Origin: Effrenium voratum
Taxonomy: Eukaryota > Sar > Dinophyceae > Suessiales > Symbiodiniaceae
DNA length: 64,000 nucleotides
NCBI GenBank assembly: GCA_963377175.1
Contig: CAUJNA010003035.1
Location: 608,185-672,184 of the forward strand
Direction of reading: 5' to 3'
Below are positions 1 to 10,270 of this stretch, piece after piece. Each line of letters starts with the position of its first letter. The stretch's first letter is position 1. Below the pieces are notes generated by a model, which ran no database searches, was not told where the DNA came from, and was given only the letters and a program-made list of their open reading frames with translations. The position numbers and the translations under genes are program-made.

Positions 1-78
1 TTGGCTGGTCTTTCCTCAAATCGCCCCCTGTACCTATTAGGGAACCCCTGCCGTAATTGTTGGAAAGAGGGTTTGTTG

Positions 79-190
79 CACAGGTGTCCTTTTTGGGAAA
101 ATAGATGGCCCTGGTAGTTGATTGCACCACAAGCAACTACCAGGGCGCTCTATTTTCCGACCACATCAACCTCAACCAAACAGGAGACCA
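79..190 (+). mobile_element. Rep-A foldback MITE, copy 1 (right end decayed)
   Basis: Left terminus CAGGTGTCCTTTTTGGGAAA and the internal palindrome (GGCCCTGGTAG...CTACCAGGGCG) match the other Rep-A copies. The right terminus is degenerate (CAGGAGAC instead of GGACACCTATG), and no clean target-site duplication remains. Confidence 0.7.
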
Positions 191-308
191 CGCGGCCGCT
201 GCCTCCATGCTGAAACTTCGCTCCGATAGACCCTGGCTCGGCAAACGAGGCCAAGTGAGGCCAAGCGCGCCCCCCATGGGTGCTTCACAGAGGGGTGAGC
301 AACTTTGC

Positions 309-428
309 CTAGGTCCTCCAGTAGAGAGGTTAGAATAAGGGTACCAACTTTTTCTGCAATCTATAATCTATTTTAGTAGGGGATCCTTCCCCCACAAAAG
401 GGTAAATGGGCAATATTGGGGGACCTAG
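309..428 (+). mobile_element. Rep-B foldback MITE, copy 1
   Basis: It starts CTAGGTCC and ends GGACCTAG, an inverted terminus of about 11 bp with one mismatch. The inside carries the family signature GTAGAGAGGTTAGAA and TCTATTTTAGTAGGGG. A perfect 4-bp direct repeat TTGC flanks it at 305-308 and 429-432. Confidence 0.7.
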
Positions 429-995
429 TTGCCCAAAAGTCAACTTTTGTCTGTCCACCACGCCAGTGGCGCCCCCCACTAAAAAAAGGTAACCAGCAAC
501 CAGCCCAAATTCTAGCTCCACTTCCCAGTAGGAAAAAATCCGAACTGGGTACACCAGCTACATAGGGCGATCAACTTTTAAACGGGTAGATGTTGGGAAC
601 CCAAGAATGAGTGGTCAATAACCCTCAACTTTCCTCATCTGAGTGGCTGTAGGGTAAGGCCTACAGAGGGGGTGAATCTTGGCCAAGATCGCTAAGCGCA
701 ATAAATGCTTCGGGCAAGCATTAAAGTAGCTGTGCTTCCCAACCTATTTTGCAGGGACCCCTGCAGAAATCCGGCTTCAGAAAAATGGGTGAAATGAATG
801 GGTGCCCCAACCTGAAAACTCAATGTGTTTGCCTGCGGGCCCTGACCAGGTGCAAGAAAAGAAACCAAGTGAAATCCAACGACTGGATTCGGAAACCAAT
901 TACTCAGCAGTCTTGCACGAGAGCAACCCACTGAATTTCTGCCACAAAGTTCATCCGCATGAGCCCCTTCCAATTGTTCTGCGCCTTTCTTGAAC
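429..995. other. No gene seen
   Basis: Unique-looking sequence with only short open frames in conflicting phases. I see no start context, splice pattern or protein similarity that would support a gene. Confidence 0.5.
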
Positions 996-1081
996 TGTGT
1001 GCGTGCCACGGAGTGGATCGCTCCCAATTTACGCGTTGAAATGTGTGCGTGCCACGGAGTGGATCGCTCCCAATTTACGCG
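996..1081 (+). repeat. Tandem duplication, period 46 bp
   Basis: A 40-bp unit starting TGTGTGCGTGCCACGGAG is repeated without mismatch at 996-1035 and 1042-1081, separated by TTGAAA. It lies directly beside the tRNA-half-like sequence. Confidence 0.85.
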
Positions 1082-1086
1082 GGCAT

Positions 1087-1117
1087 AGGGCCAGCAGGAC
1101 TTGAACCTGCAACCTCG
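1087..1117 (-). other. tRNA 3'-half-like fragment
   Basis: On the - strand the sequence forms a perfect 5-bp T stem (GCAGG/CCTGC) around a 7-nt loop TTCAAGT (box B type), followed by TGGCCCT, an acceptor-like 3' strand. No D arm or matching 5' acceptor strand lies upstream at the right distance, so this is at most a tRNA fragment or the 3' half of a tRNA-derived repeat. Confidence 0.4.
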
Positions 1118-1125
1118 TGGGTTTT

Positions 1126-1436
1126 GAGAGGGCCCGGTAAAATTGACAAAGAAAGAGTGTTTGCCGATAGGGGGCAACGCTGTATTGACCAATTTCCGCA
1201 GAGAGAACGATGTGAAGAGACTGGGGAAGGTGCGACCAGACAGAACCATTGGGAAGCAGTGCATGAATCTCCGAAAAAAGAAGAAAAAAAAGAAGAAAAA
1301 AAAACGTAATCCCAAGTAATAAAAGGGCTCCCAAATTGCCTGGTGGGTGGGTGCTTTTGTTGGAAAGTAGCCTTTCTACGGTCTGACTAGCTCAATGTGC
1401 GCGGCGTGGACTTCTCACTTGCAAGTGATGCAGAAC
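1126..1436. other. No gene seen; purine-rich tract
   Basis: Holds an A/G-rich tract near 1274-1306 that gives artificial Phe/Lys-rich open frames on both strands. Nothing else is recognised. Confidence 0.5.
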
Positions 1437-1547
1437 CATAGGTGTCCTTTTTTGGAAAATAGATGGCCCTGGTAGTTGATTGAACCACCAGGAAAAATCC
1501 AAGGCCCTCTATTTTTCAACCAAATTCAACCAAAAAGGACACCTCTG
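1437..1547 (+). mobile_element. Rep-A foldback MITE, copy 2
   Basis: A 111-bp near-palindrome running from CATAGGTGTCC to GGACACCTCTG. It is flanked by a perfect 8-bp target-site duplication TGCAGAAC (1429-1436 and 1548-1555), which fixes the element's ends. Confidence 0.88.
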
Positions 1548-1769
1548 TGCAGAACCGTAGATGTCTCCTGGACCCAGCCCATTTCGCCTGTCTTCCCATT
1601 TCTCCACTCGGCGAAGTCCTCTTGGCGCCTTCTTTGGACTCCGAATCCCGACATCTTGCCGTGGGCGGTTCTTGTTGGGGAACCAAAAGGAAGTCCAACG
1701 GAAGCCGACCATGTCTAGATTTTTGGGGTCATTTCTTTTTCGACCCGTCCCACAGCGCCATTTTTTGAG

Positions 1770-1906
1770 AGAGGAAGCCACTTCGTTGCTGTTGACCCCC
1801 CTGCACAAAGTTTTTCCTTTTTTAAACTTTTGGGGGGGTTAGTGGCAAACCCCTTGATTTCAACCAAAAAGTTAAAGTCTAAAGATCCAACCCAATAGCA
1901 GTCAAG
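1770..1906 (+). repeat. Rep-E interspersed repeat, copy 1
   Basis: Shares GTTGACCCCCCTGCACAAAG, a TTTAACTTTT-like core and the distal block AAAGTCTAAAGATCCAACC with the copies near 7680 and 56920. No terminal inverted repeat was recognised. Confidence 0.65.
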
Positions 1907-2075
1907 GCCAAGTCGTGTATTTCTTCCCCGATCTTTGGTGCTCCGAGGGCACCCAGACCCCCCCCCCGCCACAAAGGCTCCCCAAGCCTCGTCGCCAAGC
2001 TCCGGCCTCGGTGCGGTCACGGCTCTCTCTGTGCTGCTTGGCCAAGGTGCGCTCCCCGAGACGAACAGCCAGAAG

Positions 2076-2185
2076 CATAGGTGTCCTTTTAGGGGAAATA
2101 GATGGGGCCTGGTAGATGATTGAACCACCAGGCAAACAGGGCCATCTATTTTTCAACACAAACTAACCTAAAAAGGACACCTATG
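2076..2185 (+). mobile_element. Rep-A foldback MITE, copy 3
   Basis: A 110-bp foldback from CATAGGTGTCC to GGACACCTATG, flanked by the 8-bp duplication GCCAGAAG (2068-2075) / GCCAGGAG (2186-2193) with one mismatch. Confidence 0.87.
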
Positions 2186-2201
2186 GCCAGGAGCTCCCAG
2201 T

Positions 2202-2327
2202 TTGGGTGTTCGGCCAAGTTAGTAAGTGGCTAGCCATAACCCACTTGTAGTGGGGTGAACTCAGTCATTAATAAATCATACGCCAGGTGGCTAACCACTT
2301 ACTACTGTAACTTGGCCGACAACCCAA
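2202..2327 (+). mobile_element. Foldback element with arms of about 35 bp
   Basis: The left arm (2202-2236; TTGGGTGTTCGGCCAAGTT...) is matched by the inverse of the right arm (2288-2327; ...AACTTGGCCGACAACCCAA) with few mismatches around a spacer of about 50 bp. It lies 16 bp from Rep-A copy 3. No second copy was recognised in the window. Confidence 0.6.
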
Positions 2328-3596
2328 GAGGCCGCCGCAAATGGAGCCAAGTCATCCGAAGGAATTCTGGCGAAGGGCGACACGAGTGAATCAGCCCTTG
2401 ACTTAGACCAGCAACCCTCACTAAACACTCGGTTCACGTGCACGGGGTTAACCTCCAGTTGGCCCACAATTTTTATGGTTGGGGCATCCAAACATGATTG
2501 GAGTTGTGCCTTATGAAGCATAAACCCATCCCTTGTACCAGATTTCGGCACAGGTAAACTTGGCTTCTTGCATGGAATGCGACTCGGTTGCAAAGATTGC
2601 GTCATGGCCAAACAGTTTGTAGCTTTGGATTGACAGAACCTTGGACGCTTGAAGGTTTGGTGGGCAACATGTTTAGGCAGCAAGAGCACGCACCATAAAT
2701 GTGTGCAAAACTGCAAGAATCCAATAGTCACATGGTACGCCGGTGTGGGCTTGGTAAGATGAGTTTGCGCTAGGGCAGGGCCCCAGTTCAAACATCCTGA
2801 ACAACTATTGTAGCAAACCTCCTTTGTGGTCCCCCTTTAATGGTCAGGGTGGACCTTTCATCACAAGGTGTTGCCATCCCCGACAATCAATTTTCCGCTG
2901 CACCACCGGGCTCAGTGGCTGAGTGGCGCAGGTCGATCGGCATTCTTGTGGAAATCCCCCAAGATTTGGGCGCACCCACCCCCATTTGGTTTGGTTTCCC
3001 CAGGATCTGAGATGATTTGAGGTGCGCTGCCGCATGCTGCAGTTGCCATGGTTCTCCATTTTCTCCGGATTTCGGGCTACGGATGCATGCCGATATACGT
3101 TTCGAACCATGCTTGATGTGTCTGCAGCTGACACTACCCAGCGCAAAGCTTGGATTCGAAGTGCGACATGCCACAAGCAATCACAAGCATAAACAGCCAG
3201 GCTAGAATGACTCAGCTGCAGGTCAACAGCTCACATGTGAAAGCTGAAGCGACTGGTGCGCACAGGAATCAACTGATTGAATTCCAGACGGTATTTGACA
3301 CACGATGTAGCCCGCTTGTTCCTCGGCCCAAGGCCATGTCGATGAGCAAGGCAGAAACGCGAAGCACATGGGCTTCTCTGATGTCTCAGTTCCTTTTGCC
3401 CTTCGCTGCTGATGTTTTAGGCCTTTGCTCGACATCTACACTTTGCGATTCCTGCCGCGCCCTTGTGAAATGCACAAAATCCACGTCTCATCCGGGCGCC
3501 CCCGGCGCGGCTTCTGGCAGCAAGAAGGGCTCCAGCACCGGCTCGTCCGCATCAGGCTCCGGGTCATCTGGCGGATGGAACCCGAACCAGGACTCG
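2328..3596. other. No gene supported
   Basis: Open frames occur on both strands, the longest on the - strand at 2291-2791. None shows a recognisable domain, and they conflict with each other. No repeat was recognised here. Confidence 0.4.
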
Positions 3597-3694
3597 GTGG
3601 CTTTCTGCTCCCCTGCTAAGAGTAAATAACAATGGAAAACCCAAATTCGTTGGCAAAAAGGCAAAGTCCCAGTCTCCAAGCAATGCACCAAAGA
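3597..3694 (+). repeat. Rep-E variant, copy with CTCGGTGGC border
   Basis: CGGTGGCTTTCTGCTCCCCT, then CTAAGAG, GGCAAAAAGGCAAAGTCCC and CAATGCACCAAAG, parallels 58852-58967 block by block. Both copies share the same outer border, so they derive from one longer repeat. Confidence 0.65.
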
Positions 3695-3708
3695 GAAAAC
3701 TTCCAATA

Positions 3709-3841
3709 CTGTGGATGGACAAGATCCATTTCGCACCACTTGGAAAACATAGTTGAAACCATAAAGTTTGTTGGCATTTGTAGGGGAATCATCCTTCCAG
3801 GGTCTCTGAGGTGGTGCGAAATGGATTTCGTCCATCCACAG
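3709..3841 (+). mobile_element. Rep-C foldback element, copy 1
   Basis: Terminal inverted arms CTGTGGATGGAC...CCATTTCGCACCA and TGGTGCGAAATGGATTTCG...CCATCCACAG are almost perfectly complementary over about 30 bp. TA precedes the left end but not the right. Confidence 0.75.
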
Positions 3842-3960
3842 CTCCGAGTCCGGCTCCCAACCATTTGGCAGCACCCAGCTCTCGTGGATTCAACAGCAGC
3901 GCTTAAACATGAGGTGAGTCAGAATCGAAACCTGGTACAAGGGCCAAACCGGCTGTCGCC

Positions 3961-4038
3961 CAAAATGGCTTGCCCTGGTAAGTGGAAACATGGACCAAAA
4001 CCTGCGGTCCCCTGGTTGAAAATTTTGACCCATATCCA
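3961..4038 (+). repeat. Rep-D interspersed repeat, copy 1
   Basis: Characteristic ordered blocks CCTGGTAAGTGGAAACATGG, AAACCTGCGGT and TTTGACCCATATCCA. Further copies lie near 9085, 18505, 22983, 39125, 57847 and 63872, all in this orientation. Confidence 0.75.
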
Positions 4039-4198
4039 ACCGCTGGATATCTTCACCTGTTCGCTGAAAACCAACCAGTATATATTGCTCTCACTTCCTG
4101 CGGTGGGAAAAACGTGCCCAAACTCTTGGCGCGCTGAAATGGTCTTCCCCAAAGCAAAAGGTCCAGGAACTCAGGGAGCGAGTTCTAGACATCCTTTC

Positions 4199-4310
4199 CA
4201 TAGGTGTCCTTTCTTGGAAAATAGCTGGCCCTGGTAGTTGATTGAACCACCAGGTAAACCAGGAATCACCCTCTCTTTTTCAACCGAATCAACCAAAAAG
4301 GACACCTATG
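4199..4310 (+). mobile_element. Rep-A foldback MITE, copy 4
   Basis: A 112-bp foldback CATAGGTGTCC...GGACACCTATG with a perfect 8-bp target-site duplication ATCCTTTC at 4191-4198 and 4311-4318. Confidence 0.9.
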
Positions 4311-5282
4311 ATCCTTTCCAGAAAGCCAGCAAAAACACAAGGCCGATGCAAGAGCAAGGACCTCAAAAACCGGTCAAAATCATATGACCCCTGCAAGTTA
4401 AACCGCCCCTTTCTGCGCCAAACCAGGAGGATCCGGGCGCTTGCGCACATCTCTTCGTCTCCACGGAAAGATGTCCAAAGATCCAGCTGCCAGAAATGCG
4501 CCCATTCGACACAACAGTTCTATCTCAACGTGCCAACAAAAACAAAAGGCCTCATGTTGAGGTCTGACATTTTCATGTCTGACATTCCAAAGTCGCAATT
4601 TCCACTGCAGTCGTTGCCACTGGGAAAAAGGTAACACACAAAAAAATGATCCCCGCCGCGTGGACCCCACCTGTCAGGACCGTGACCTCGGGCACGTGTT
4701 CCGCGAAGCGAAAACGAAAAGGTGGCAGGCGGCACATGCCAAAAGCCATGGGACCGGAAACTTTGGTGCAGAGTACACCATCTGAAAAGTAGTGGCATGT
4801 CAGTGAAATGTCAGTCACTGACAAAAGAGTCCAATTTGGTGCTGAAAAATTGGAAGACTCAGCACTACTAACACGTTCCAAGAACAAATGACCATGTCTG
4901 GCTACGAGCTACATGGGAATAATATGTTTGGGGGATGAGTTGAAGTGGTGAAAAGGCTTAGGTCTGCACCTTAGGTTGACCGTTGAACCTTTTACTTTTT
5001 TCAACCCATCCCTATTTTGAAGCCACAAAGATTCCATGGGCTGCAAGGGCAGTTTGGCGATTTCCCGGCTTGAGTGGATTGGCCTGAAACAAGGCTCCAG
5101 ATTTGTGTTTGCCACTAAAATGGTCCAACCCCAAAAAGTATAAAGTCCGGGAAATCAGGGAGTCAGCGAAAGCATGGGGACCGTGCCAGAATCGTAATGC
5201 ATGGTGACCACCTCCCTTGGTGTCGATCATCTAAGTTGGCTCCCACTACCACCCAAATCGCTACCAGAAAACTGATAAGATA
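4311..5282. other. No gene seen
   Basis: No repeat family or coding domain was recognised. The short open frames overlap in several phases. Confidence 0.4.
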
Positions 5283-5417
5283 CTGTGGAGGGACGAAATC
5301 TTGCACCACCTCAGAAACCCTGGTTTCTGATGATTCCCTTGTAAATACCAACAAACGTTATGGTTTCAACCATGGTTTCTTAGGTTGGCGCGAATTGGAG
5401 TTCGCAACCATCCACAG
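5283..5417 (+). mobile_element. Rep-C foldback element, copy 2
   Basis: CTGTGGAGGGACGAAATC at the left and CAACCATCCACAG at the right, with the family's inner blocks TGATGATTCC and GTAAATACCAACAAACG. TA borders both ends (5281-5282 and 5418-5419), the only copy where both flanks fit a TA duplication. Confidence 0.75.
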
Positions 5418-6250
5418 TACAGAGACAGAAAAAAGAGTATATACCCTGCTCTTGCCAGGAAGTGGTGGCTTGGGCCTCCTGGAAACCACCTTTCATAGAC
5501 CTCAAACCTAGGAAAACCTCTCAAGCTGTCAAAACCATCTGGGTGAAATACGAGCATTCGCCGACTGGAAAACATGCACCCCCAAGAAAGGAAACGAAAC
5601 GTGAGGCGATCAACCAAAACCCTTAAGGGCTTTCTCTATGTTTGTAGTGTGTTCAATCACAAACCACACGAAACACATCCTACCAAGGGTAGGTTGTTTG
5701 TTCTTTACTTTGCCCTTAAGGGAAAACACCCTGCAGGTATTCCATTTTGTTCAAACAGAACCCAAAATAAACACACCCTTCTGTTTGAAGGAAAGCTCAA
5801 AGAGAAGAAGGTCATGATAAAAGCGAACGGCGAGTAAGACCTTGCAACACGGGCCATGGCAAAGGATTCATCTCCATGACCGCCGCTAGCGTCGACCCCG
5901 AAGGGTAGTCAACCAGGGGGTTCCTAGTAACCAGCTTGGAAAAACGGAAAGAGGGCTGCCAGTGCGCGCCGATTCTCCCAACGCGCGCTCTGGTCTCCGC
6001 ATGTGTTAATGCATTTTCGGGTGTCTAAAGAAGTCAACAAACCTCAAGGAAATCAACACTGAAACTAAAAACACAACTATACAATTGTTTGTTGAACAAA
6101 AAACACAAAACCATCGTGTTGAAAATAAAGGGAACAACTAAAACCGTTCTCAAACAGTCTTTCCAAGGGATCAGCTCTGTCCAAAACCAACAACAAAACA
6201 AATATCGAGAAAACTAAAATAAACAGCGAAACCGCAAAAATCGAAAGTGT
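5418..6250. other. No gene; A-rich tract 6020-6240
   Basis: The first part is ordinary unique sequence. From about 6020 the + strand becomes A-rich, with many AAAC/CAAA words, unlike the rest of the window. No product was recognised. Confidence 0.45.
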
Positions 6251-6293
6251 TGCAAACTATACAGGGGATGCACCCTGCATCCCCTGTTTGCAA
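6251..6293. repeat. Perfect hairpin, 11-bp stem with flanking arms
   Basis: CAGGGGATGCA (6262-6272) pairs perfectly with TGCATCCCCTG (6276-6286) around a CCC loop. Outside it, TTGCAAA (6251-6257) faces TTTGCAA (6287-6293). It could be a processing or folding signal or a foldback remnant. Confidence 0.75.
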
Positions 6294-6912
6294 GTACTAC
6301 TCCGCATTTAACCCCAACCTCTATCTTGACCTTTCCGTCATATTAGGGAGACCTCAGATCGTTGAAAACCAGGTGGGCTCGAAACCCCTCCCAAGACAAA
6401 AACAAACTGTTTGATCCTGAGCCCCCCCCCCCCGCCCCCGCCCCCCCCCCCCCCCTCCGATTAAACAAAAAACAGGGGCCCAAGACCATTTTGGGTTCCC
6501 AGGTGGACCAACTCCTCCGAGCCGCGAAGGCTGCGGCCACCGTGAGGCAGCGCTCGAACCTTCGGCCAAGGACATGTCCATGGGTCAAAATCCCAAGCCC
6601 GTACCCCCAGTGAACATCCCAATCCAACCTGCCTAAAATGGGTGGGGCACCTACTCAAAAAGGTACCTTTGGTTTTGACCCACAGCCACATGTCCATTGG
6701 GCTATTTTGAAACAAGGCTGGTTGAAAATGACGCAAAGGTGAAGCACAACATACCCCTGTGATTTTGTCCTTTAGGTTTCCCTCAAGAAGGGGTCTTCCT
6801 TTTCGAGGATCCTTCCTTTCAGCACAAAAAAGCATGGAAAGCATAGGAAGTCGAGAACTTTCAATGCTTAACAAGAGGCCTGGGCATAGTGGTTCTGAAA
6901 CTACTTCAAATT
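6294..6912. other. No gene; C-rich homopolymer tract
   Basis: Contains a C tract at about 6422-6456, broken only by a few Gs and a T, that creates polyproline and polyglycine shadow frames. No gene was recognised. Confidence 0.45.
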
Positions 6913-6985
6913 GAGGCTGGAAGAACTTGAGCCCGCAACCTCCCACAATTGGGCGTGGGCGCGCTGCCATTGCGCTGACAGCCCC
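6913..6985 (-). tRNA. tRNA-Trp-like sequence, probable pseudogene or SINE head
   Basis: On the - strand a 73-nt cloverleaf can be drawn. The acceptor GGGGCTG/CAGCCTC has one G-T pair. The D arm is GCGC-AATGGCA-GCGC, and the anticodon stem CCCAC/GTGGG is perfect. The T loop is CTCAAGT with a poorly paired T stem (GCGGG/TCTTC). The D arm and AGGTTGCG block resemble plant-type tRNA-Trp, and CCA is present in the anticodon loop. However, that loop has 8 nt instead of 7, and the T stem is broken. A functional gene is therefore unlikely; a pseudogene or the head of a tRNA-derived repeat is more plausible. Confidence 0.45.
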
Positions 6986-7679
6986 CGAATTACACACGGC
7001 TCACCCTAAAAACTCAATCCGTCAAACTAGAGTTTGCCTGTTGGTGTCCCTTCACCCCCCCCCAGCCCGAAGAACCAAAGTGCTGCCCCAGAAACTCAGG
7101 ACCACCCCCTCCGCATACCACGCGGAGGACGGATCTGGATCACGGTTCTTAGGCACCCATTGTGGGAAGCCCTGCATCTCTTGGCGGACGTTGGGAGGGC
7201 AGCAAAAAAAAAAAAATATTAGCAGTTGAGTGGATTTGGATTTCAACCACTAAACCACAACAAGCAAAATGTAGAATGTTTCCCAACAACAACCATGATC
7301 TGCCCTTTTTGGGAGTTGATCACCCTGTGTATCTGGTTCGCCCGGGTAGGATTTGTCTTGTACCCACTGAAGAGTGGATCCAGACGTTGAGGAACTCTCT
7401 TCCCGACTTTCTGGTTGCTGTCTAAAAGAAAACACACAGACACCAGACACATGTGGCCATGATCTCAGAAGTAGTTGGCAGTTTGACACCGTACCCACGA
7501 TGTAGCCCGGTTCTACTAGAAATGGAACCGTGACGTTTCAGCACCTGGAAGGGTGAAGTGGCCTGCTTTCCCATGCCGCGTTTGTAGCAAGCAGAAGCGA
7601 ACATGCGCTTTGAACACACGCTTCTCCAAGCAAAACTCTGGTGGACATGATTTGGGTGCCTTTGGGAACTCACCTTGAT
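6986..7679. other. No gene seen
   Basis: Short open frames and one A-tract (7204-7216). No domain or repeat family was recognised. Confidence 0.4.
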
Positions 7680-7803
7680 TTAAGTCTCCGTTGCTTGGTT
7701 GCCGCAACGACCCCCCTGTGCAAAAAGGGCTTAACTTTTTGTGGGTCCAATGGAAAATCCGCTGTTACCAAAACGTTGAAGTCAGAAGATCCAACCAAAT
7801 AGC
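7680..7803 (+). repeat. Rep-E interspersed repeat, copy 2
   Basis: CTTGGTTGCCG, CCCCCCTGTGCAAAAAGGG, TTAACTTTTTGTGGGTCCAA and AAGTCAGAAGATCCAACC follow the same order as copies 1 and 3. Confidence 0.7.
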
Positions 7804-8847
7804 CATATAGTTGTTGGTGATGCGTATAGGTTACACACGAACATCTGAATCAATCCAACAAACTAATCCACATGTCTAGGGGGGCATCTGACAGACCGAA
7901 GCCTCAGGAACCTACTGCTGAGATATACTTTGACCTACAGCCTATTACCCACTCAGAAAGGCAGAATCCAGAAGTACATGCTTGGGATAAGTTTGATACT
8001 TCCGTTTTGGAAACCGAGAATGGATCAGGGGAAACAAACAAAAACATAGCAAGTCCTTTTCCACGACCTGCAAGGTCCCTGTCACTGTGGCAATTGGCTT
8101 CTATGCCATTTCTTTGATTCGAATCTCTGACTGTCACTCTAGGTGTTCCTGCAAGGGCATCACAAACCCCGCCAAGCCAAACTCGATTTATGACTCTCCA
8201 AGGCACGCCCGGCGCGTTTTTGGTGTTTTTTTTTGAGGCCTCTCGTTTTTGGGGTCGGTTTCTTGAAGGAAACCAAATGGACACCACCCATTTTGAAGCA
8301 AACCAAACAATGGGTGCTAAACAAGTCAGCCGGTTTGGTGTGGCAACTTCTGTCGGTGCACAGAAGCCCCAGGACCGAGGCGGAGCGGGGGACCTCTCAA
8401 AACTTGGTCTGATTTGTCCCTGTTGGATTCCCCAAGCCGGGCAAAAACGGGGCTTCCCCGAGGTTCACGACTCTCAATCCATCACTCTTTTCTCTGAGTT
8501 TCTTGCAACGGTGAGAAAGCCTGGGGCGTGAAACAGGACACACCCAAACACATGGGCCTGGAGGATACCTGGATCGATTTCGAGAAAGTCAGGTGTGGGA
8601 GGGTGTCCGGTATGGCAAAAGTTATGCCACCAAAAGCGTCACCCACAAAAGTGATCAGGATTCCGAAAGGGGACACACCTATAAATCACCCGGGGCTTCT
8701 GCTGAATCCGGGGTTGGTTAACACGTTACGACCTTTGGTTTGCTAGCAAAAATAAAATGCTTTTTGCAGCCCCCTACTAAAGATGAACAGAACCAAACAA
8801 ACAACCTAAATCACTTGCCAACGACAGTGAAGAACACAATTCTTAAA
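7804..8847. other. No gene supported
   Basis: Several frames of about 80-130 codons on both strands. None has a recognisable domain. Confidence 0.4.
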
Positions 8848-8925
8848 CTTCCATGTGCTTTTTCGCCCACAGGAAAAAATATAGATATTTATTTCCGGTA
8901 GCGAAATCGATTCCCTCCAAACATG
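8848..8925 (+). repeat. Rep-F interspersed repeat, copy 1
   Basis: CTTCCATGTGCTTTTTCGCC, GGAAAAAATA, CCGGTAGCGAAATCGATTCCC and a terminal AAA block match the order seen at 25112, 37050, 37410, 41316 and 61215. Confidence 0.65.
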
Positions 8926-9084
8926 CCGGTGCTCCGCAAAACATGAGAAATGGAACGACCCTGAACGAAAAACGATGCAACTGGTGGGTTCCTGACCAAA
9001 GCCTGGGTTCATTCAACCACATTCCCTATCGCGCCAAGCAAATGGAAGTGGCTCAAAAAAACGGAACCCATAGGTACCCAAAAC

Positions 9085-9160
9085 GGCAACTTGGTACAGG
9101 GAAACAAAGACTACAACCTGCGTAACCCCTAGCCCTTGAATTTTGAGCCACACCCAAATG
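9085..9160 (+). repeat. Rep-D interspersed repeat, copy 2
   Basis: Divergent copy: CAACTTGGTACAGGGAAAC, ACAACCTGCGT, then TGAATTTTGAGCCACACCCA. Confidence 0.55.
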
Positions 9161-9609
9161 GAAGTAAAGCCACCCTCTTCGAGGCCCCCAACACCACGAA
9201 CTTCACGCGAAGCCCGACGGGCTCGTCTTCCTGCGAGAGTGCGAGAGAGGGGTCCGAAAACTGGCACGGTCCTGAAACCCCTGCGCAGACTCCAACTTGG
9301 CCCACACAAAAGAGGAACTCCTACTTCGCCCACACACGAAAAGGGGCACATGGGAAAAGACCATTTGTTTTTCTCACTCTGTTCCATACTGAGTCCACTC
9401 TAAATAGGTAATTATATATGTATATATGTATATATGAACGTTTTGGGATCGGAGACCGCAGTGCGGATATCCGCACCTAGACACCTTCACCCCGGGGATA
9501 CTGTCTCTGGGAAACGGGACCAGCCTGCCATGGGGCGCCAATCAAGGAAGCCATTGACCGTTTCCGGCCTGATCCAAAGCGCCATTTCTTGGGGTCTAGT
9601 GAGGAGTTG
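9161..9609. other. No gene; short TA/TG microsatellite
   Basis: Holds an ATATATGT-type tract near 9411-9436. Open frames here show no recognisable domain. Confidence 0.4.
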
Positions 9610-10042
9610 CCTAGTTACTGACTTAGATACTTAGTCAGTTGGTTTATGTTGCTTCCTTACGTGCTTCTTACTTACTTTCTTACTTAGCTAGCTAGTTAGT
9701 TGTGTTACTGAGTTAGTTCGGACTTGTTCGTTCGGTACTTCCTTGCTTGGATGCCTGGTCAGATAGTTATGTTGGTTGGTTGGTTGGTGGGCGGGTGGGT
9801 GGGTGGCTGGCTGCCTGGTTGGCTGGTTGGCTGGCTGGCTGGTTGGCTGGTTGGTTGGTTGGTTGGGGGGCGGGCGGGCGGGTGGGGTCTGGCTGGCTGT
9901 GGTTGGTTGGTTGGCGGGTGGGTGGGTCGGTGGCTGGCTTGGTTGGTGGGCGGGCAGGTTGGCTGGTTGGTTGGTTGGTTGGTGGGCGGGCGGGCGGGTG
10001 GGTGGCTGGCTGGCTGGTTGGCTGGCTGGCTGGCTGGCTGGT

Positions 10043-10081
<39 letters not shown>

Positions 10082-10082
10082 T

Positions 10083-10121
<39 letters not shown>

Positions 10122-10270
10122 TTGGTTGGTTGGTTGGTTGGTTTGGTTCATTAGTCAGTCAGTCAGTCAGTCAGTCAGCCAGCCAGTCAGTCAGTCAGCC
10201 AGTCAGTCAGTCAGCCAGTCAGTCAGGCAATCGGTCGGTCGGTCGGTCGTTCGGTCGGTCGGTCGGTGCG
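9610..10270 (+). repeat. Compound tetranucleotide array
   Basis: Starts with scattered CTTA/GTTAGT words. A long (TGGC/TGGT)n run follows at about 9770-10147, then (CAGT/CAGC)n at 10151-10228 and (GGTC)n at 10229-10268. The order suggests successive expansion of neighbouring tetranucleotide units. All long frames across it (Trp-Leu-Val-Gly on +, Asn-Gln-Pro on -) are repeat translations, not genes. Confidence 0.93.

Noticed and set aside
692..1315. 207-codon - strand frame starting with polyphenylalanine
   Set aside because: The start is an A-rich tract and the middle is the 46-bp tandem duplication; no domain.
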